Shown here one piece after another: positions 17,468 through 28,000 of a DNA stretch of 38,256 nucleotides (position 1 is its first letter; the number at the start of each line of letters is the position of its first letter). The translations under genes and the position numbers were made by a program. Source of the stretch: Nostoc sp. WHI (GTDB lineage Bacteria; Cyanobacteriota; Cyanobacteriia; Cyanobacteriales; Nostocaceae); the NCBI RefSeq assembly GCF_015714725.1, contig NZ_WBKM01000119.1:1-38256 (forward strand). Reading direction: 5' to 3'. The notes under the pieces were generated by a model that worked only from the letters and a program-made list of their open reading frames with translations, had not been told where the DNA came from and did not search any database.

Positions 17468-18532
17468 ATGATGTGCTATGCTCGCCCCTACAATCCGTCT
17501 TGGTTTTTACAAAACGGTGTGATGATGACTGTATACACCGCTTTGTGGGGAAGCCGTTACTGGAAAACTACTACTTCATTGCAAGAACCGTCTTATCACG
17601 AAAAAATATTTCCAGGTGGTCAAGGTGTGCCAATTTTTGGCTTGGTTGCCATCCCTGAAAATGCTCACAGCACGATTATCGGTACTTATGGCATTACAGG
17701 AGAGTTAGAAACAGAATGGTTTTTGAGAGTGCTAGGACGTAAGGCTTACGCTCAAGGATACGCTGTGGTGTTATTTGATTGGCGTGCCCACGGCAAAACC
17801 GCAAAATTGTCGCCGGCTCTAACTTCCGATGGTTTGTATGAAGGAGAAGATTTTGTTCGCATCGCCGCTACTGCTAAGGAAATGGGATGTCCGGGAAAAT
17901 TTTGGTTTACAGGGTATTCTTTAGGAGGGCAATTAGCGCTATGGGCGGTGAAGGTATCTGGTGAGGTGATTAGAGAACATGAGGATTTGGGACTAGAAGA
18001 TAGTGATATTGGCGGAGGTATGGTGATTTGTCCCAGTTTGGATTCGGAGCGATCGCTATCTTATCTAGTTACAAAGCCCTTTGGTAGATATTTGGAAGCG
18101 GGAATTGCCCGAAATTTAAAAAAACTGGCATGGCAAATACATGATGCCCATCCTGGAAGCATTGATACGGCAGCCATTGAACGGGCGAATAGTATCTGGG
18201 GTTTTGACAATGAATTGGTAATTAACCAACTAGGTTTTTCTTCTGTAGAAGCATATTACCAAGCCAGCAGCGCTCTACAAATATTGCCGCAAATCTCGAA
18301 ACCGACTTTGATTATTTATGCTGCCGATGACCCACTTTTTGACCCAGCCATCATACCGGAATTGCAAGATGCTTGCGATCGCAATCCTGCAATAGATTTG
18401 TTACTCACTCAGTACGGCGGCCATGTTGGCTATTTGAGTAGCAAAGAGTGCCAGCGTCAGGTACAAGATTCTGACCCTTGGTGGGCATGGAATCGGGTTT
18501 TACAATGGTTGGAGCAACAGCGTAATTCGTAA
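17468..18532 (+). CDS. alpha/beta hydrolase
   Basis: This is a 354-aa predicted alpha/beta-fold hydrolase. The nucleophile elbow GYSLGG (149-154) gives Ser151. A candidate acid lies in AADDPLFDP and the general base His in QYGGHVGYL near the C-terminus. IIGTYGITGELETEW probably forms the oxyanion region. This resembles the YheT/COG0429 type of esterase; the substrate is unknown. No convincing signal peptide is visible. The ATG at 17468 has no good ribosome site, and the in-frame Met19/Met20 are alternatives. The last codons (CGT AAT TCG TAA) lie inside a CGTAATT heptamer array, which therefore supplies the stop. Confidence 0.82.
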   Translation: MMCYARPYNPSWFLQNGVMMTVYTALWGSRYWKTTTSLQEPSYHEKIFPGGQGVPIFGLVAIPENAHSTIIGTYGITGELETEWFLRVLGRKAYAQGYAVVLFDWRAHGKTAKLSPALTSDGLYEGEDFVRIAATAKEMGCPGKFWFTGYSLGGQLALWAVKVSGEVIREHEDLGLEDSDIGGGMVICPSLDSERSLSYLVTKPFGRYLEAGIARNLKKLAWQIHDAHPGSIDTAAIERANSIWGFDNELVINQLGFSSVEAYYQASSALQILPQISKPTLIIYAADDPLFDPAIIPELQDACDRNPAIDLLLTQYGGHVGYLSSKECQRQVQDSDPWWAWNRVLQWLEQQRNS

Positions 18533-18548
18533 TTCGTAATTCGTAATT
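18521..18548. repeat. tandem heptamer CGTAATT x4
   Basis: Four exact copies of CGTAATT are present. The first two contain the last codons and the stop codon of the hydrolase gene. The inverted version of the same heptamer (AATTACG) occurs at 19407-19420, just before hetI. Confidence 0.9.
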
Positions 18549-18655
18549 TAGAAATAAAAAAGGAGTCTTATATTAGGATTGCCTTTGATGGCAAAGGTTA
18601 AGATAGGATTTGTTTAGCAAAATGTTATTATTCAGTAGGTAGGAAGAATATATAG

Positions 18656-19057
18656 ATGACATCTGACTCTTTTAATTTGCCTCTTCTGTTAAGGCAAAAA
18701 GCCCAAAGATATGCTGCAAGCCTTGGCATTTCTCTTGAGCAATTTATTGTCTCGGCTGTAGCTGAAAAGGTCGAGATTTTAACTGAGCATCATAAATATC
18801 TTGTGTTTCCTGAGCTTACTTCCCGTTGGGGTGCTAGTGGTTTAGCAGTGCCAATAGTGCATGGAACTGGCTTGCGGGTGCAGACTTTGGCCATCGCATC
18901 TCAACAATGGGGATTATCCGCAGAGCAAATTACTGCTGAGTATGATTTGAGTGAGGCTCAGGTGAATGCAGCCCTGGCTTTTTATGCTGTCCATCAGCAA
19001 GAAATCGATGAGGCGATCGCATTTGAAGTAGCTCTCGAATCAGTTCACAATGTCTAA
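18656..19057 (+). CDS. DUF433-type antitoxin
   Basis: This is a 133-aa protein. The N-terminus (LLLRQKAQRYAASLGISLEQFIVSAVAEKVE) looks like a ribbon-helix-helix/CopG-like segment. The C-terminal part (about 55-120) has the DUF433 pattern: IVHGTGLRVQTLA, then WGLSAEQITAEYDLSEAQVNAALAFYAVHQQEID. DUF433 proteins are commonly the first gene of pairs with DUF5615 PIN-like toxins and are taken as antitoxins with a winged-helix DNA-binding role. That arrangement is seen here: the next gene starts 8 nt before this one ends and is of that toxin type. AGGAAG lies 9 nt before the ATG. It probably represses its own promoter, by family analogy. Confidence 0.8.
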   Translation: MTSDSFNLPLLLRQKAQRYAASLGISLEQFIVSAVAEKVEILTEHHKYLVFPELTSRWGASGLAVPIVHGTGLRVQTLAIASQQWGLSAEQITAEYDLSEAQVNAALAFYAVHQQEIDEAIAFEVALESVHNV

Positions 19058-19405
19058 GGCTCTATTACATTTAGATGCTGATACATCAATTAAAGCTTTA
19101 CATTTAGCTTTGATTAATCAAGGTCATGATGTTCCCGAACTCCCACAGATTGGATGCCCTTAGATGCAACTGATAAAACCCAGTTATTAGAGGCTACTGC
19201 TAGAAGAAGGTGTATTTTTACTTTCAATATCCGCGATTTTTTAGTTCTAGCACAAAGCAATCCTAACCATAATGGGATTATTTTAGCTGCCCAAAATAGT
19301 TGGACTATATCTAGTTTAATAGCTGCTTTAGATTGTCTGCTTGTAGAAACACAAGCTGCTGAATGGATTGGTCAAGTGCGCTGGCTCAATCAATGGCAAA
19401 GATAA
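19050..19405 (+). pseudogene. DUF5615 PIN-like toxin gene with a 1-nt frameshift
   Basis: The first frame starts at ATG 19050, overlapping the antitoxin by 8 nt. It reads MSKALLHLDADTSIKALHLALINQGHDV and then drifts out of frame, stopping at 19161. The second frame, offset by one base, resumes as MPLDATDKTQLLEATARRRCIFTFNIRDFLVLA and runs to 19405. Joined at about 19134, the two give a normal DUF5615 protein of about 118 residues: the N-terminal LDADTS acid, the middle acidic WMPLDATD and the FNIRDF motif are all present. One base appears lost near GTTCCCGAAC. The toxin is therefore probably inactive, unless the base is a sequencing error or frameshifting occurs. The intact antitoxin beside it fits loss of a toxin. 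Confidence 0.8.
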
Positions 19406-19406
19406 C

Positions 19407-19427
19407 AATTACGAATTACGAATTATA
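19407..19427. repeat. heptamer repeat AATTACG before hetI
   Basis: Two exact AATTACG units and one variant (AATTATA) fill the whole gap between the toxin remnant and the hetI start codon. It is the reverse complement of the heptamer at 18521-18548. No Shine-Dalgarno sequence is left in this gap. Confidence 0.75.
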
Positions 19428-20138
19428 ATGAATAATCTATGGTTACCTGCACCAACAGATTTAACTTTGTTATCGGATGAGATTCATCTCTGGCGTATCG
19501 AACTTGATCAACCAGAAACACAGTTACAACATTTTAGAAAAACTCTTTCCAGTGACGAAATAGCTCGTGCTGAACGGTTTTATTTTCAGCAGCATCGACA
19601 GCATTTTATTGTCGGTCGCGGTATTCTCCGAACTATATTAGGTCACTATTTGAATATCAAGCCGTCACAAGTGCAGTTTAATTATCAACACCGTGGCAAA
19701 CCAGTATTAGCAGATACATTTGCTGATACTGGACTGGCGTTTAACTTGTCTCACTCGCAAGGATTGGGTTTGTGTGCGGTGAATTTTAATCACCAAATTG
19801 GTGTAGACCTAGAATATATTCGTCCGATGTCTGACTTGGAAGCTCTTGCCAAACGGTTCTTTTTACCGAGAGAATATGAGATGTTGCGATCGCTATCTCC
19901 CAACCAACAGCAAGAGGTATTTTTCCGTTACTGGACTTGTAAGGAAGCTTATTTAAAAGCAACTGGAGACGGACTGTCCCAGCTAGAGCAAATTGAAGTA
20001 TCGCTAACTCCTACAGAACCAGCCAAGTTACAGATAACTGAAGACTGGAGTCTTTTTGAACTAGTACCTGCTAACAATTATGTTGCTGCTGTAGCGGTGG
20101 CAAATTTTGGCTGGCATTTGAAGTGTTGGCAGTATTGA
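19428..20138 (+). CDS. hetI: HetI, Sfp-type 4'-phosphopantetheinyl transferase
   Basis: This 236-aa enzyme transfers phosphopantetheine from CoA to the conserved Ser of acyl carrier proteins. Family motifs are visible: NLSHS (106-110), IGVDLE (124-129, metal-binding Asp127 and Glu129) and WTCKEAYLKATGDGL (169-183, catalytic Glu173 and Lys177). Length and position (convergent with hetN, beside the hgl genes) match HetI of Anabaena. It would activate the ACPs of HglE and HglB, and probably other carrier proteins. The frame is open back to 19368, but MNNLWLPAP at 19428 is the probable start because it gives the family length; the 20 residues before it overlap the toxin frame and a heptamer repeat. 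No Shine-Dalgarno sequence is visible. Confidence 0.92.
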   Translation: MNNLWLPAPTDLTLLSDEIHLWRIELDQPETQLQHFRKTLSSDEIARAERFYFQQHRQHFIVGRGILRTILGHYLNIKPSQVQFNYQHRGKPVLADTFADTGLAFNLSHSQGLGLCAVNFNHQIGVDLEYIRPMSDLEALAKRFFLPREYEMLRSLSPNQQQEVFFRYWTCKEAYLKATGDGLSQLEQIEVSLTPTEPAKLQITEDWSLFELVPANNYVAAVAVANFGWHLKCWQY

Positions 20139-20192
20139 TGTTAGTCATTTGTCATTTGTCATTAGTTATTCTTCCCCAATGCCCAATGCCCC

Positions 20193-20996
20193 TTACTTAT
20201 CTTCCTGCATATTTCTCACAATTTTTGTCACCAGATTTCTAGGTACAAATCTGACGCTTTTCGCAAGTATTTTATTGAGCAAACCGGGAATAACAATGGT
20301 TTTGCCCTTCATTAAAGCACGAAAACCAATTTCGGCTACTGTTTGTGCATCCATCATCTTCTTACCCTTAAGCAACTTAGAGTCAGCCATCCCGGTTCTT
20401 TCATGAAAGGCAGATGCGGTTGAGCCTGGGCAAAGAACTGTCACAGTGACACCTGTACCTTCTAATTCATTAGCGATCGCTTCTGAAAACGATAATATAT
20501 AAGCTTTAGTAGCAAAATAAACTGCCATTAAAGGGCCTGGTTGAAAGGCGGCAGCTGAGGCAACGTTTAATATTTTTCCCTCACCTTGCTTTACCATGTC
20601 CTTCACGAATAGCTTAGTTAAATGGGTGAGACACACCAAATTTACCTGTAACATTTCTAGTTCAGTAGCTAGGTCTGTTTCATGAAATAATCCATAGATA
20701 CCAAATCCAGCATTATTTACTAACACATCAACCTTAATATTGGCTTGTTGCAATTCTGTAAAAATTTCTTCAGGAGCTGTTGAGATAGATAGATCCTTAA
20801 CAATAGTTTTGACTAAATTTCCAAATTCTTCTTCAAATTTAACTGCAATTTCTACAAGCTTTAGCCCATTTCTATCTACTAAGACAAGATTATAATCATG
20901 AGCAGCAAAAATACACGCTAATTGATAGCCAATTCCACCGGCTGCCCCAGTAATAAGAGCAGTTTGTTTGCCCTGTCTTTGGTATGTTGTGTTCAT
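20193..20996 (-). CDS. hetN: HetN-like short-chain dehydrogenase lacking the RGSGR motif
   Basis: This is a 267-aa short-chain dehydrogenase/reductase. It has the NAD(P) motif TGAAGGIG (16-23), NNAG (94-97), catalytic Ser147, Tyr160 and Lys164 in YFATK, and PG after LC. Its place between hglB and hetI and its overall length match HetN, which in Anabaena suppresses heterocyst formation and so maintains the spacing pattern. That activity depends on an internal ERGSGR, the pentapeptide shared with PatS. At the equivalent spot, before ILNVAS, this protein has KQGEGK (136-141). The catalytic tetrad looks intact, so it should be a working ketoreductase. Whether it still blocks differentiation is open. 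It may be a paralogue, or from a lineage where HetN never carried the motif. The ATG lacks a clear ribosome site. Confidence 0.85.
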   Translation of the reverse strand: MNTTYQRQGKQTALITGAAGGIGYQLACIFAAHDYNLVLVDRNGLKLVEIAVKFEEEFGNLVKTIVKDLSISTAPEEIFTELQQANIKVDVLVNNAGFGIYGLFHETDLATELEMLQVNLVCLTHLTKLFVKDMVKQGEGKILNVASAAAFQPGPLMAVYFATKAYILSFSEAIANELEGTGVTVTVLCPGSTASAFHERTGMADSKLLKGKKMMDAQTVAEIGFRALMKGKTIVIPGLLNKILAKSVRFVPRNLVTKIVRNMQEDK

Positions 20997-21645
20997 GTAA
21001 GAATGTTGGTGAATTCAACTTGATGAAGCTGCGTTGCATTTACAGTAGTTCTCGTTCTACAATTAAGTACGCGTAATATCTGAACCGACGAGAAATGTCT
21101 TGAGTTATTACTCTTTCAAATGCTTGTGTGGTGCGTAGGCATTGCCCTGAGCTTGATTAATATAGCAGTCCAAACATAAATTTAGGACTTATGCATCGTA
21201 AAAGTTGAGAATCCAAAAAATTCGGTTATTTCAGACTGCTAGTGTAGACGCGTAGCGGCTTGTCGCCAGACATCAGCCTATGTATACGTGTTTGATTACT
21301 CACAATAGTGGGTAAAATCAAACTTTTATGGCTGACACTAACCATTGTATACTCAATTGTTTATGTCAAGGTGTAAGTTCTAAAAATTTACATTTTTAAT
21401 CCTAAAAAAATAGGGCAATTATATTGCCGCTATTAATGTATGAATTGTTAGCTGACATCTTAAATATTGGTTATTAGGTAGTACTGAGTCTTCAAGAACA
21501 TGGACTAAACAAAATGTTTGGTAGGGGAGCCAGTGCGTTGCAGAGGTTCCCGACGCTCGATGACTCGCTAACGCTTCGCTATCTGTTGTAGCAACTGGCA
21601 TTGTGTTACAGAATCCTTAACACACCCTACGCAAGTTGTGAGTTC
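20997..21645. other. hetN upstream region: no gene, several repeats
   Basis: These 649 bp between hglB and hetN should contain the hetN promoter. I see no gene. Contents: a dispersed repeat at about 21243-21275 (GTAGACGCGTAGCGGC type); a hairpin at 21290-21323 (GTTTGATT...AATCAAAC with an inner ACTCAC/GTGGGT stem); and a Nostoc-type repeat at about 21519-21603 with outer arms GCCAGTGCGTTGC and GCAACTGGC. The 60-codon minus-strand frame over the last repeat is not a gene. Confidence 0.55.
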
Positions 21646-23160
21646 CTAAGCGATATTTAAGAAGCCAGTTTGAATCAAGTAGGCCGTATAAGTCATAAAT
21701 AATTGAGAGTCAATGGGAGGACAAACAATAGAACTACCTGCTAATGCAATGAGAGTATCTTGGCAGCTAACATGGGGTCTTCTAGCTTGTAGGTACAAAT
21801 CAGGAATAGTCAGTTGCTCATCAGACCAGCGTTCTAGTAAAAAGGGTCGCAGAGTATACAAAGGATTGTCCACAGAAGACACATTATTGATTAACTCTGA
21901 TTGCCATTTTTCATAGGGAATCATCTCAACTGAATAACCAAAAGAGCGTATCCACTCAATTAGCATTTTTAAAGGAGCAGGTTGGGGATGTTGTAAATTG
22001 AAAGCCTTACCTATGGATTCTTTCTGCCGTGAAAGATAAACGATCGCTTTACTTACATAGTCCACAGGAGACATATCCAACATATAATCTACATCAGGGA
22101 AACTTCCCATTTGTAGACAGCCCTTTGTCATCAAATTGATAAAGTCATGGGTGTTACAAATGCCTGTTGTGCTATCTCCTGAAATCAGAGGCGGTCTATA
22201 GATAGTTACAGGAAGTCCTCGGTCGCGGGCAATTTTAACTAGCTTTTCAGCTACCCATTTAGTTTGAGAGTAACCAAGATAAATACCTTCCCAATGATTG
22301 AATTCATCCTGTTCTTTGACGACTTTACCAGCATAAGCCGGTGATTCAAAAATAGCAACGCTAGAAACGTAATGTACAGGCTTGACTTTAATTTGACAAG
22401 CTAATCTCAAAACTTCTTGCGTTCCTAAAACATTGGCTGCCTTCAGTGCCGAGTAGGGAAAGACATAATTCAACAAAGCACCACTATGATAGATAGTATC
22501 GATGTTGGCAGCTAAGATTTGAAACTGTTCAGAATCAAGACCTAACAAAGGCTGAGATAAATCGCCGACAATAGGAATAATTCTAGAGGTGAATTGTTCC
22601 TGCCAAATTGCATACTGTTGCAGATTATTTTGGAGTTTACTTTTGCCTTCTTCGGCATTAGCAGCACGCACTAAACAATAAATATCCGCATTAGTTTCCT
22701 GTAGCAACTCCCGGATAACAAAAGCTCCTAAAAAGCCTGTACCTCCAGTTAAAAAGATTTTCTTGGGTTCAGCTACAGGCAAATTAGATGCAGCACCGGG
22801 ATGGATTGTAGGGTCAAGAACAGCCTCGGCACCTAAATCTAAAATTGAGGGAGGAGTGTTGGCATTAGAGGAGGTTACCCCTGTATCTTGAACTTTTGAA
22901 TCTCCTTGTACTTCTTCAGCTAAACGCTGTGAAAGAGCTTCAATATTTGGGTAATGCCACAGAAGCAACGGTGATGGTTGAAATCCTAGCAACTTTTCTA
23001 AGTTACTTACTAGAATCATTGCTTGGGCTGAATCTAAACCATAGTTTTCTAAATGTTCTTTGACATCTATTTCATCAGTTGATACTCCTAGCAACTTAGC
23101 TAAGTTAGATACCAAAAATACTTGAATATCGTCTGCTGTGAAAGACTGTTTTATAGTCAT
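21646..23160 (-). CDS. hglB: HglB (HetM), ACP - thioester reductase
   Basis: This is a 504-aa two-domain protein. Residues about 10-85 form an acyl carrier domain, with Ser44 in YGLDSAQA as the phosphopantetheine site. After a Ser/Asn-rich linker, residues about 134-500 form a thioester-reductase (SDR-e) domain with TGGTGFLG (138-145), the YSQTK catalytic pair (Tyr297, Lys301) and [10 protein letters not shown]. It would accept the finished acyl chain on its ACP and reduce it with NADPH to the aldehyde or alcohol, giving the aglycone of heterocyst glycolipid. Length agrees with HetM of Anabaena (about 506 aa). The start lies 2 bp after the stop of hglA, with GGAG in the end of that gene, so translation is coupled. 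Confidence 0.92.
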   Translation of the reverse strand: MTIKQSFTADDIQVFLVSNLAKLLGVSTDEIDVKEHLENYGLDSAQAMILVSNLEKLLGFQPSPLLLWHYPNIEALSQRLAEEVQGDSKVQDTGVTSSNANTPPSILDLGAEAVLDPTIHPGAASNLPVAEPKKIFLTGGTGFLGAFVIRELLQETNADIYCLVRAANAEEGKSKLQNNLQQYAIWQEQFTSRIIPIVGDLSQPLLGLDSEQFQILAANIDTIYHSGALLNYVFPYSALKAANVLGTQEVLRLACQIKVKPVHYVSSVAIFESPAYAGKVVKEQDEFNHWEGIYLGYSQTKWVAEKLVKIARDRGLPVTIYRPPLISGDSTTGICNTHDFINLMTKGCLQMGSFPDVDYMLDMSPVDYVSKAIVYLSRQKESIGKAFNLQHPQPAPLKMLIEWIRSFGYSVEMIPYEKWQSELINNVSSVDNPLYTLRPFLLERWSDEQLTIPDLYLQARRPHVSCQDTLIALAGSSIVCPPIDSQLFMTYTAYLIQTGFLNIA

Positions 23161-23162
23161 TT

Positions 23163-24836
23163 TTAAATCTCCAACAATGTAGAACGAACAGGGTGATACT
23201 GACTGTAGTAATCGGAAGCTTGCAGTCCTTGAATTTTCAAATTTTGGACACGATATAAAAAGGCTGCACCAGTCATAATTTGATTAGCAATATCAACTAC
23301 CTGACGATTATTTGCTTCAGACAGGTAGGAACCCCGTACCCAGTCATTGAAACCGCCCATTGCTGGGCCACACCAAATTTGATAATCGACTTCTCTACCT
23401 TTTTCGCCAGAACTAGACCAACGAGAAGATAATCCTAGATACCAGCGAAAAATTAACGCCATTTTCAGTTTAGGATTATTGACTGCTTTACCCAATTTCT
23501 CAGGATTCTTTTGGGACAAATAAGCCGCAGTTCCTTCCCATACTTCAGCAATAGTTTTGCGAAAAACTTGTTTTTCTAACTTTTCTCTTTCTGCCAAAGG
23601 AATCTCTTCAATGGAATTATAAGCGCGATAGAGTTCAAATAATTTTTGCGATCGCATGGGGAACATCGTACCCCGTTTGAGAACTTGCAGTTTAACTCCC
23701 ATTTCAAACATATCTGCGGCTGGAGCCATCATTACATCAGCCATTTCTGCTTGAGCTAATAACTTTTTGGTATGTTCACAAGCTCCAGATTCAATGCATG
23801 ATTGATTAATTGAGCCAGTCATTATATAAGCAGCACCCATCATAAAGGCTGCTAAGGCTGATTGTGGTGTCCCAATTCCCCCTGCTACTCCGATTCTAAT
23901 GGGTATTTGGTAATGATATTGTGCTTGAATTTCATCCCGCAAGGCAATAATAGAAGGCAACAAACAAACTAAGGGACGGTTATCTGTATGACCACCAGAA
24001 TCAGCCTCGACGGTAATATCATCAGCCATCGGAACTTTGGCTGCAAGAGTTGCTTGTAACTCAGTAATTAATCCTTGTTCAAGAAGTTCTTTAAGAATTC
24101 TGGCTGGTGCTGGTTGCAAAAATTTAGTAGCAACTTCTCGGCGAGAAATTTTGGCAATGACTTTATTTTTGATTTCAATTTGATTGGTGTTATTCAACCC
24201 CAATCCAGCAACACGGTAATAAACAATGTTGGGGGTCAAGTCGAGAAATGCAGATGCTTCTACTGTTCTCACTTGATATTTGAGATATAAATCCACAGCC
24301 CGGCGTTCAATCGCAGGTTCGTTAGGACTGTGAATTAAATTAAAAGCATAAGGCCCTTGAGGTAAAGCTTGTTGAATGCGATTTATGGCTACTTCCAAAC
24401 GGTCTGGAGTTAAGCCACCTGCACCAAAGGAACTCAAAATTTGCTCTTTTCCTAGTGCAATGACCATTTCTTCAGAAGCAATTCCGCCAGCCATTGCGCC
24501 GGTAACATAAGCATATTTCACTCCATAAAAGGAGAGAAAATTCGGATCTCCAAACTGTTGAATACGGATTGGTGCTACAAATGTCAGCAGTTCTACTTGT
24601 GCTGTTGCGTTATTATCACCAGGGGATAAATACCCTTCATTAGTGACACCAATTTTTCCGGCAACTTTCACGATGTAGCAGGGTTTATCTAACACCATCA
24701 ATTTATCTTTGATGGCTCCCTGTTCAAAAGATACAGTTTCTAAAGAACCTTTCCAAACCTGGTTTTGGCTATGCGACCAGGCAGAGAAATTAAGACCATT
24801 ATCGTGTTTACTCATTACCGTATCTACGGTTGTCAC
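23163..24836 (-). CDS. hglA: PfaD-like FMN-dependent enoyl reductase of the glycolipid synthase
   Basis: This is a 557-aa TIM-barrel flavoprotein of the PfaD/2-nitropropane-dioxygenase family, the trans-acting enoyl reductase of Pfa-type synthases. Motifs: GAMAGGIAS (113-121), [12 protein letters not shown] (277-288) and the FMN-phosphate region [20 protein letters not shown] (316-335), then [19 protein letters not shown] and [13 protein letters not shown]. It would reduce enoyl intermediates on the HglE ACPs with NADPH. The start is GTG, backed by a Shine-Dalgarno sequence; ATG eight codons in (24815) has none. It sits directly before hglB. The name hglA follows my recollection of the hglEGDCA nomenclature and is less certain than the function. 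Confidence 0.85.
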   Translation of the reverse strand: MTTVDTVMSKHDNGLNFSAWSHSQNQVWKGSLETVSFEQGAIKDKLMVLDKPCYIVKVAGKIGVTNEGYLSPGDNNATAQVELLTFVAPIRIQQFGDPNFLSFYGVKYAYVTGAMAGGIASEEMVIALGKEQILSSFGAGGLTPDRLEVAINRIQQALPQGPYAFNLIHSPNEPAIERRAVDLYLKYQVRTVEASAFLDLTPNIVYYRVAGLGLNNTNQIEIKNKVIAKISRREVATKFLQPAPARILKELLEQGLITELQATLAAKVPMADDITVEADSGGHTDNRPLVCLLPSIIALRDEIQAQYHYQIPIRIGVAGGIGTPQSALAAFMMGAAYIMTGSINQSCIESGACEHTKKLLAQAEMADVMMAPAADMFEMGVKLQVLKRGTMFPMRSQKLFELYRAYNSIEEIPLAEREKLEKQVFRKTIAEVWEGTAAYLSQKNPEKLGKAVNNPKLKMALIFRWYLGLSSRWSSSGEKGREVDYQIWCGPAMGGFNDWVRGSYLSEANNRQVVDIANQIMTGAAFLYRVQNLKIQGLQASDYYSQYHPVRSTLLEI

Positions 24837-24843
24837 GCCAGTT

Positions 24844-24850
24844 ATCCCTC
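24844..24850 (-). promoter_or_regulatory. ribosome binding site supporting the GTG start of hglA
   Basis: The minus strand reads GAGGGAT with 7 nt to the GTG at 24836. It favours GTG over the downstream ATG. Confidence 0.6.
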
Positions 24851-24914
24851 AGATTACAAGCAATGGATTATAAAAGCTGAATGTTGAATGATGTAAACTC
24901 TTGGAAAAAGTTTT

Positions 24915-25046
24915 AATACGGTTCAGTTAGCTTGTTTATCACTCGAAGATCCCCCCAACCCCCCTTAAAAAGCAGGGCTATTTTCCTTATTTACCCCCTT
25001 TTTAAGGGGGTCGCCGTAGGCGGGGGGATCTTATCCAAACCGTATT
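24915..25046. repeat. inverted-repeat element between hglC and hglA
   Basis: The ends AATACGGTT (24915-24923) and AACCGTATT (25038-25046) are perfect inverted repeats. Inside, a C-rich arm starting GATCCCCCCAACCCCCC pairs imperfectly with the G-rich arm ending CGGGGGGATC, giving a long fold-back. It occupies more than half of the 234-bp gap and would form a strong hairpin in the hgl transcript. Confidence 0.75.
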
Positions 25047-25070
25047 TACAGGAGTTTACATTTTGAATTA

Positions 25071-28000
25071 TCAGGATTCGTCGTTAAGCAAATTTTGGGC
25101 GCAAGCTAGTTGCAATTGAATGATTTCGCTCATTTGCTGACTATAATCTTGTCTAGCTTGTAAAAAAGCAGTGTGCGCTTTAGTTATCTTTGAATTATTA
25201 GCATTGAGCTTTTGATACTGAGTCTTATTTAAATCAAACATGCTGATGATGCTACTAATTTTTTGAGTGATGACAGGTGGCGAAGAAAGAGAATTTTGCT
25301 GCCCAATTGCGCTTGACTCAGAAGATTGTAATTGTTCTCTCGTTTCAAAACCGTTATCAATGATATTTTTCGGTTTTACTTCTTCTGATTGAGTCGGGAA
25401 TGGCAAGATGTCTTCTTTGATTATCTCGTTAGAAATGTTAAGAGAATCTGTGATTTCAGATTGTTGAATATTAGGTATATTTTGATGCTGTTTTTTAAAG
25501 CGTTCGCCCTTGGCGTTGGCGAAGCGATCGCTCCTAATATCTCCAATCAAATCTTCAACAAGTTTACGATTTTTGTCGCTTAAAATAGCAGCAACAATTG
25601 ATTTTCCACCCAAGGTAACTATTCTCAATGTTGCTTTATTTTGATTAGCAGTTTCTTGGGCTTTGCTGTACAGTGGTGATAAATCCACATTCACCTGATG
25701 ACTGAGTAGTTTTGCTAATGCTTTGACCATCGAAGCATGGTCATCCATTCCTCTACGATTCAGAGAAACTGTAATGTGTTCTTTGTTGCCGAGAATTTTA
25801 TCAATCCATCGTGAACACACACTACCTGCACCCGCTTCTAAAAAGATTTTTACACCATCATCGTGGACACGATTTACTAATTGCGGAAAATCAAGCTCTT
25901 GGCACAATCCTTTGGCAATATTGTGAGCGATCGCATCTCTTTCAAGTGCAACTGGTTGATAATCGGCGGCAGAATAAAAAACAATGCCGGGAAGATTTTG
26001 GGATGGTAAAGTGTTTACCTTTTTGATTTCCTCGTACTGCGATCGCATCGCTTCACAATGTATCACATGATCGAAAGGAGCAGTGAAAGAATTGCAACCT
26101 AAAGTTGTAATCACTCGCTTACAGGCTGCATCATCACCAGCAATTAATACTTCTTCTGGTGTGTTGATTTGAGTTAAGTAGACACGATTCTCATGTTTCA
26201 GACATTCTCTAATTTGTGATGGAGTAGCCATGAGAACATAAGTATTCCAAAAATTGTTGTTTTGTGGATTTGGTGAATCTGTTAATCCCCAATAATCACG
26301 TACAGCATTTTTAGGCCCAGATAACTTATCGCCAAATAAAGGTGATGAATTTAAGGTATTACTTCCGCCCTCAAAATCACTCCAAACTCCTTGAGCAACC
26401 ATCATGCTAGTTTCACCCAAGCTATACCCAAAAACGGATTGCGGCTTGACTTGAAAATCATCTCGGAAAATTGCCGTCATGTATCTAGCAAAGGCAATTT
26501 CACTTTCAAACATTGCCAGTGAATCATCTAACAATTGCTTTTCGAGAGTTTCTAGTTGCCTAGTTGTCAATTTGGGTAAACTTCTGGGATAAACTAACTT
26601 TTCAACATCGGCAGCGCGGTTGTAAAGATTGTTACTTTTTAAGTCCTCGAAGACTTTAGGAAATAAACGGAAGACACTGCGACCGATGCCAATATAAGAA
26701 TTGACTGCTGCGGGGTAAACATAAGCAACTGCTCCAGTTTTACCCAATGGTTTCGTTGTGAAATAACTACCTAGTGGTGTTTGCCAATCTGTGCCGTTTT
26801 CAAAAGCATTATTTACACCTTTGCGGGCAGATTCAATTTCTTTGAGTAAATCTTTTGTGTTACGTCCTGTGATTGATAAGACGTATTTTGCACCAGATTG
26901 CTGTTCAAAAGTAGCGAATGTTTCGCTGGCTGTAGCTGATAAAGAAGAACTCGCTTCTATGGTATGTTGGAGATTGTTTAGAAGATTGGGGATAATGGTG
27001 CGATCGCTAACTGCTATAGGAAACAGATGAAAAGGCATTTGTTGCAAATATCTGTTGTCGCGCTCCTCTTGGCTGGGTTCCTCCGATAAGATTAAATGGG
27101 CGTAACTGCCATCTATACCCATGCTATTAATTGCTGCTATTCTGCGTGTACCGCCCTTATCGACAAACCAAGGTCTTGATTCCATTGCCACATAGAAAGG
27201 GCTACCTTCCCATACTTGCGGTGTTTTGACACCAGACCATTTGGGTGTGGCGGGAATATACCTGTAATAAAGACAGAGAGCGGTTTTGATTAAGCTAGCA
27301 ATTCCCGATGCTGTATAGGTGTGGCCGATATTGGCTTTAACGCTGCCCAATGCACAATGCAAACCGTTGCCCACTTTCGGATAAGCTTGGAGTAAACCTG
27401 TGATTTCGGCTTCATCCTCCTGGGGAACGCCACTACCAAAGACTTCCACATAGTTGACTTCTGTGGGTTGAATCTCCGCCATCTCGAAAGCTTGTTTGCA
27501 GACATTGCTGATAGCTGAAGCATCAGATTTTACCAAAGCGTCACTCAAAGTAGAATTACTTTGTGCGAAACTCATAGCATCAATGACTGCATAGATGCGT
27601 TCATTATCTTCCTTAGCAGCTTCGTAGCGCTTGAGAACAACAGCACCCGCACCTTCGCCAACCATCCAGCCATTAGCTTGTTGGTCAAAACCTAACGTAT
27701 TCACACCCGTATTAATTGGTGCAAATTGGCTGCGGAACAAGACATTTTCCACACCACCTGCCAAATCTACTGCACCCACAACCACCGCATCAACTTCACC
27801 TGTAGCGAGTAGCATTTGTGCAACTTCCAACGCTTTGAAAGTAGAATTTTCCCCAGCGCTGATGGTAAATGCAGGGCCAGTGAAATTCCACAAAGCAGAA
27901 ATCCGACTTGCCATAACGTTGGCGATATGACTCACATATTCGCCGATTTCTACTGGTTGGTGAATGCTATCTTTGACAATGGTTTCTAGTTGCGCCAGAT

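Noticed and set aside
19368..19427. N-terminal 20-residue extension of HetI
   Set aside because: It overlaps the toxin remnant in another frame and is encoded partly by a heptamer repeat; the ATG at 19428 gives the normal family length.
21419..21601. 60-codon minus-strand frame upstream of hetN
   Set aside because: It lies over a dispersed repeat (about 21519-21603) and has no domain.
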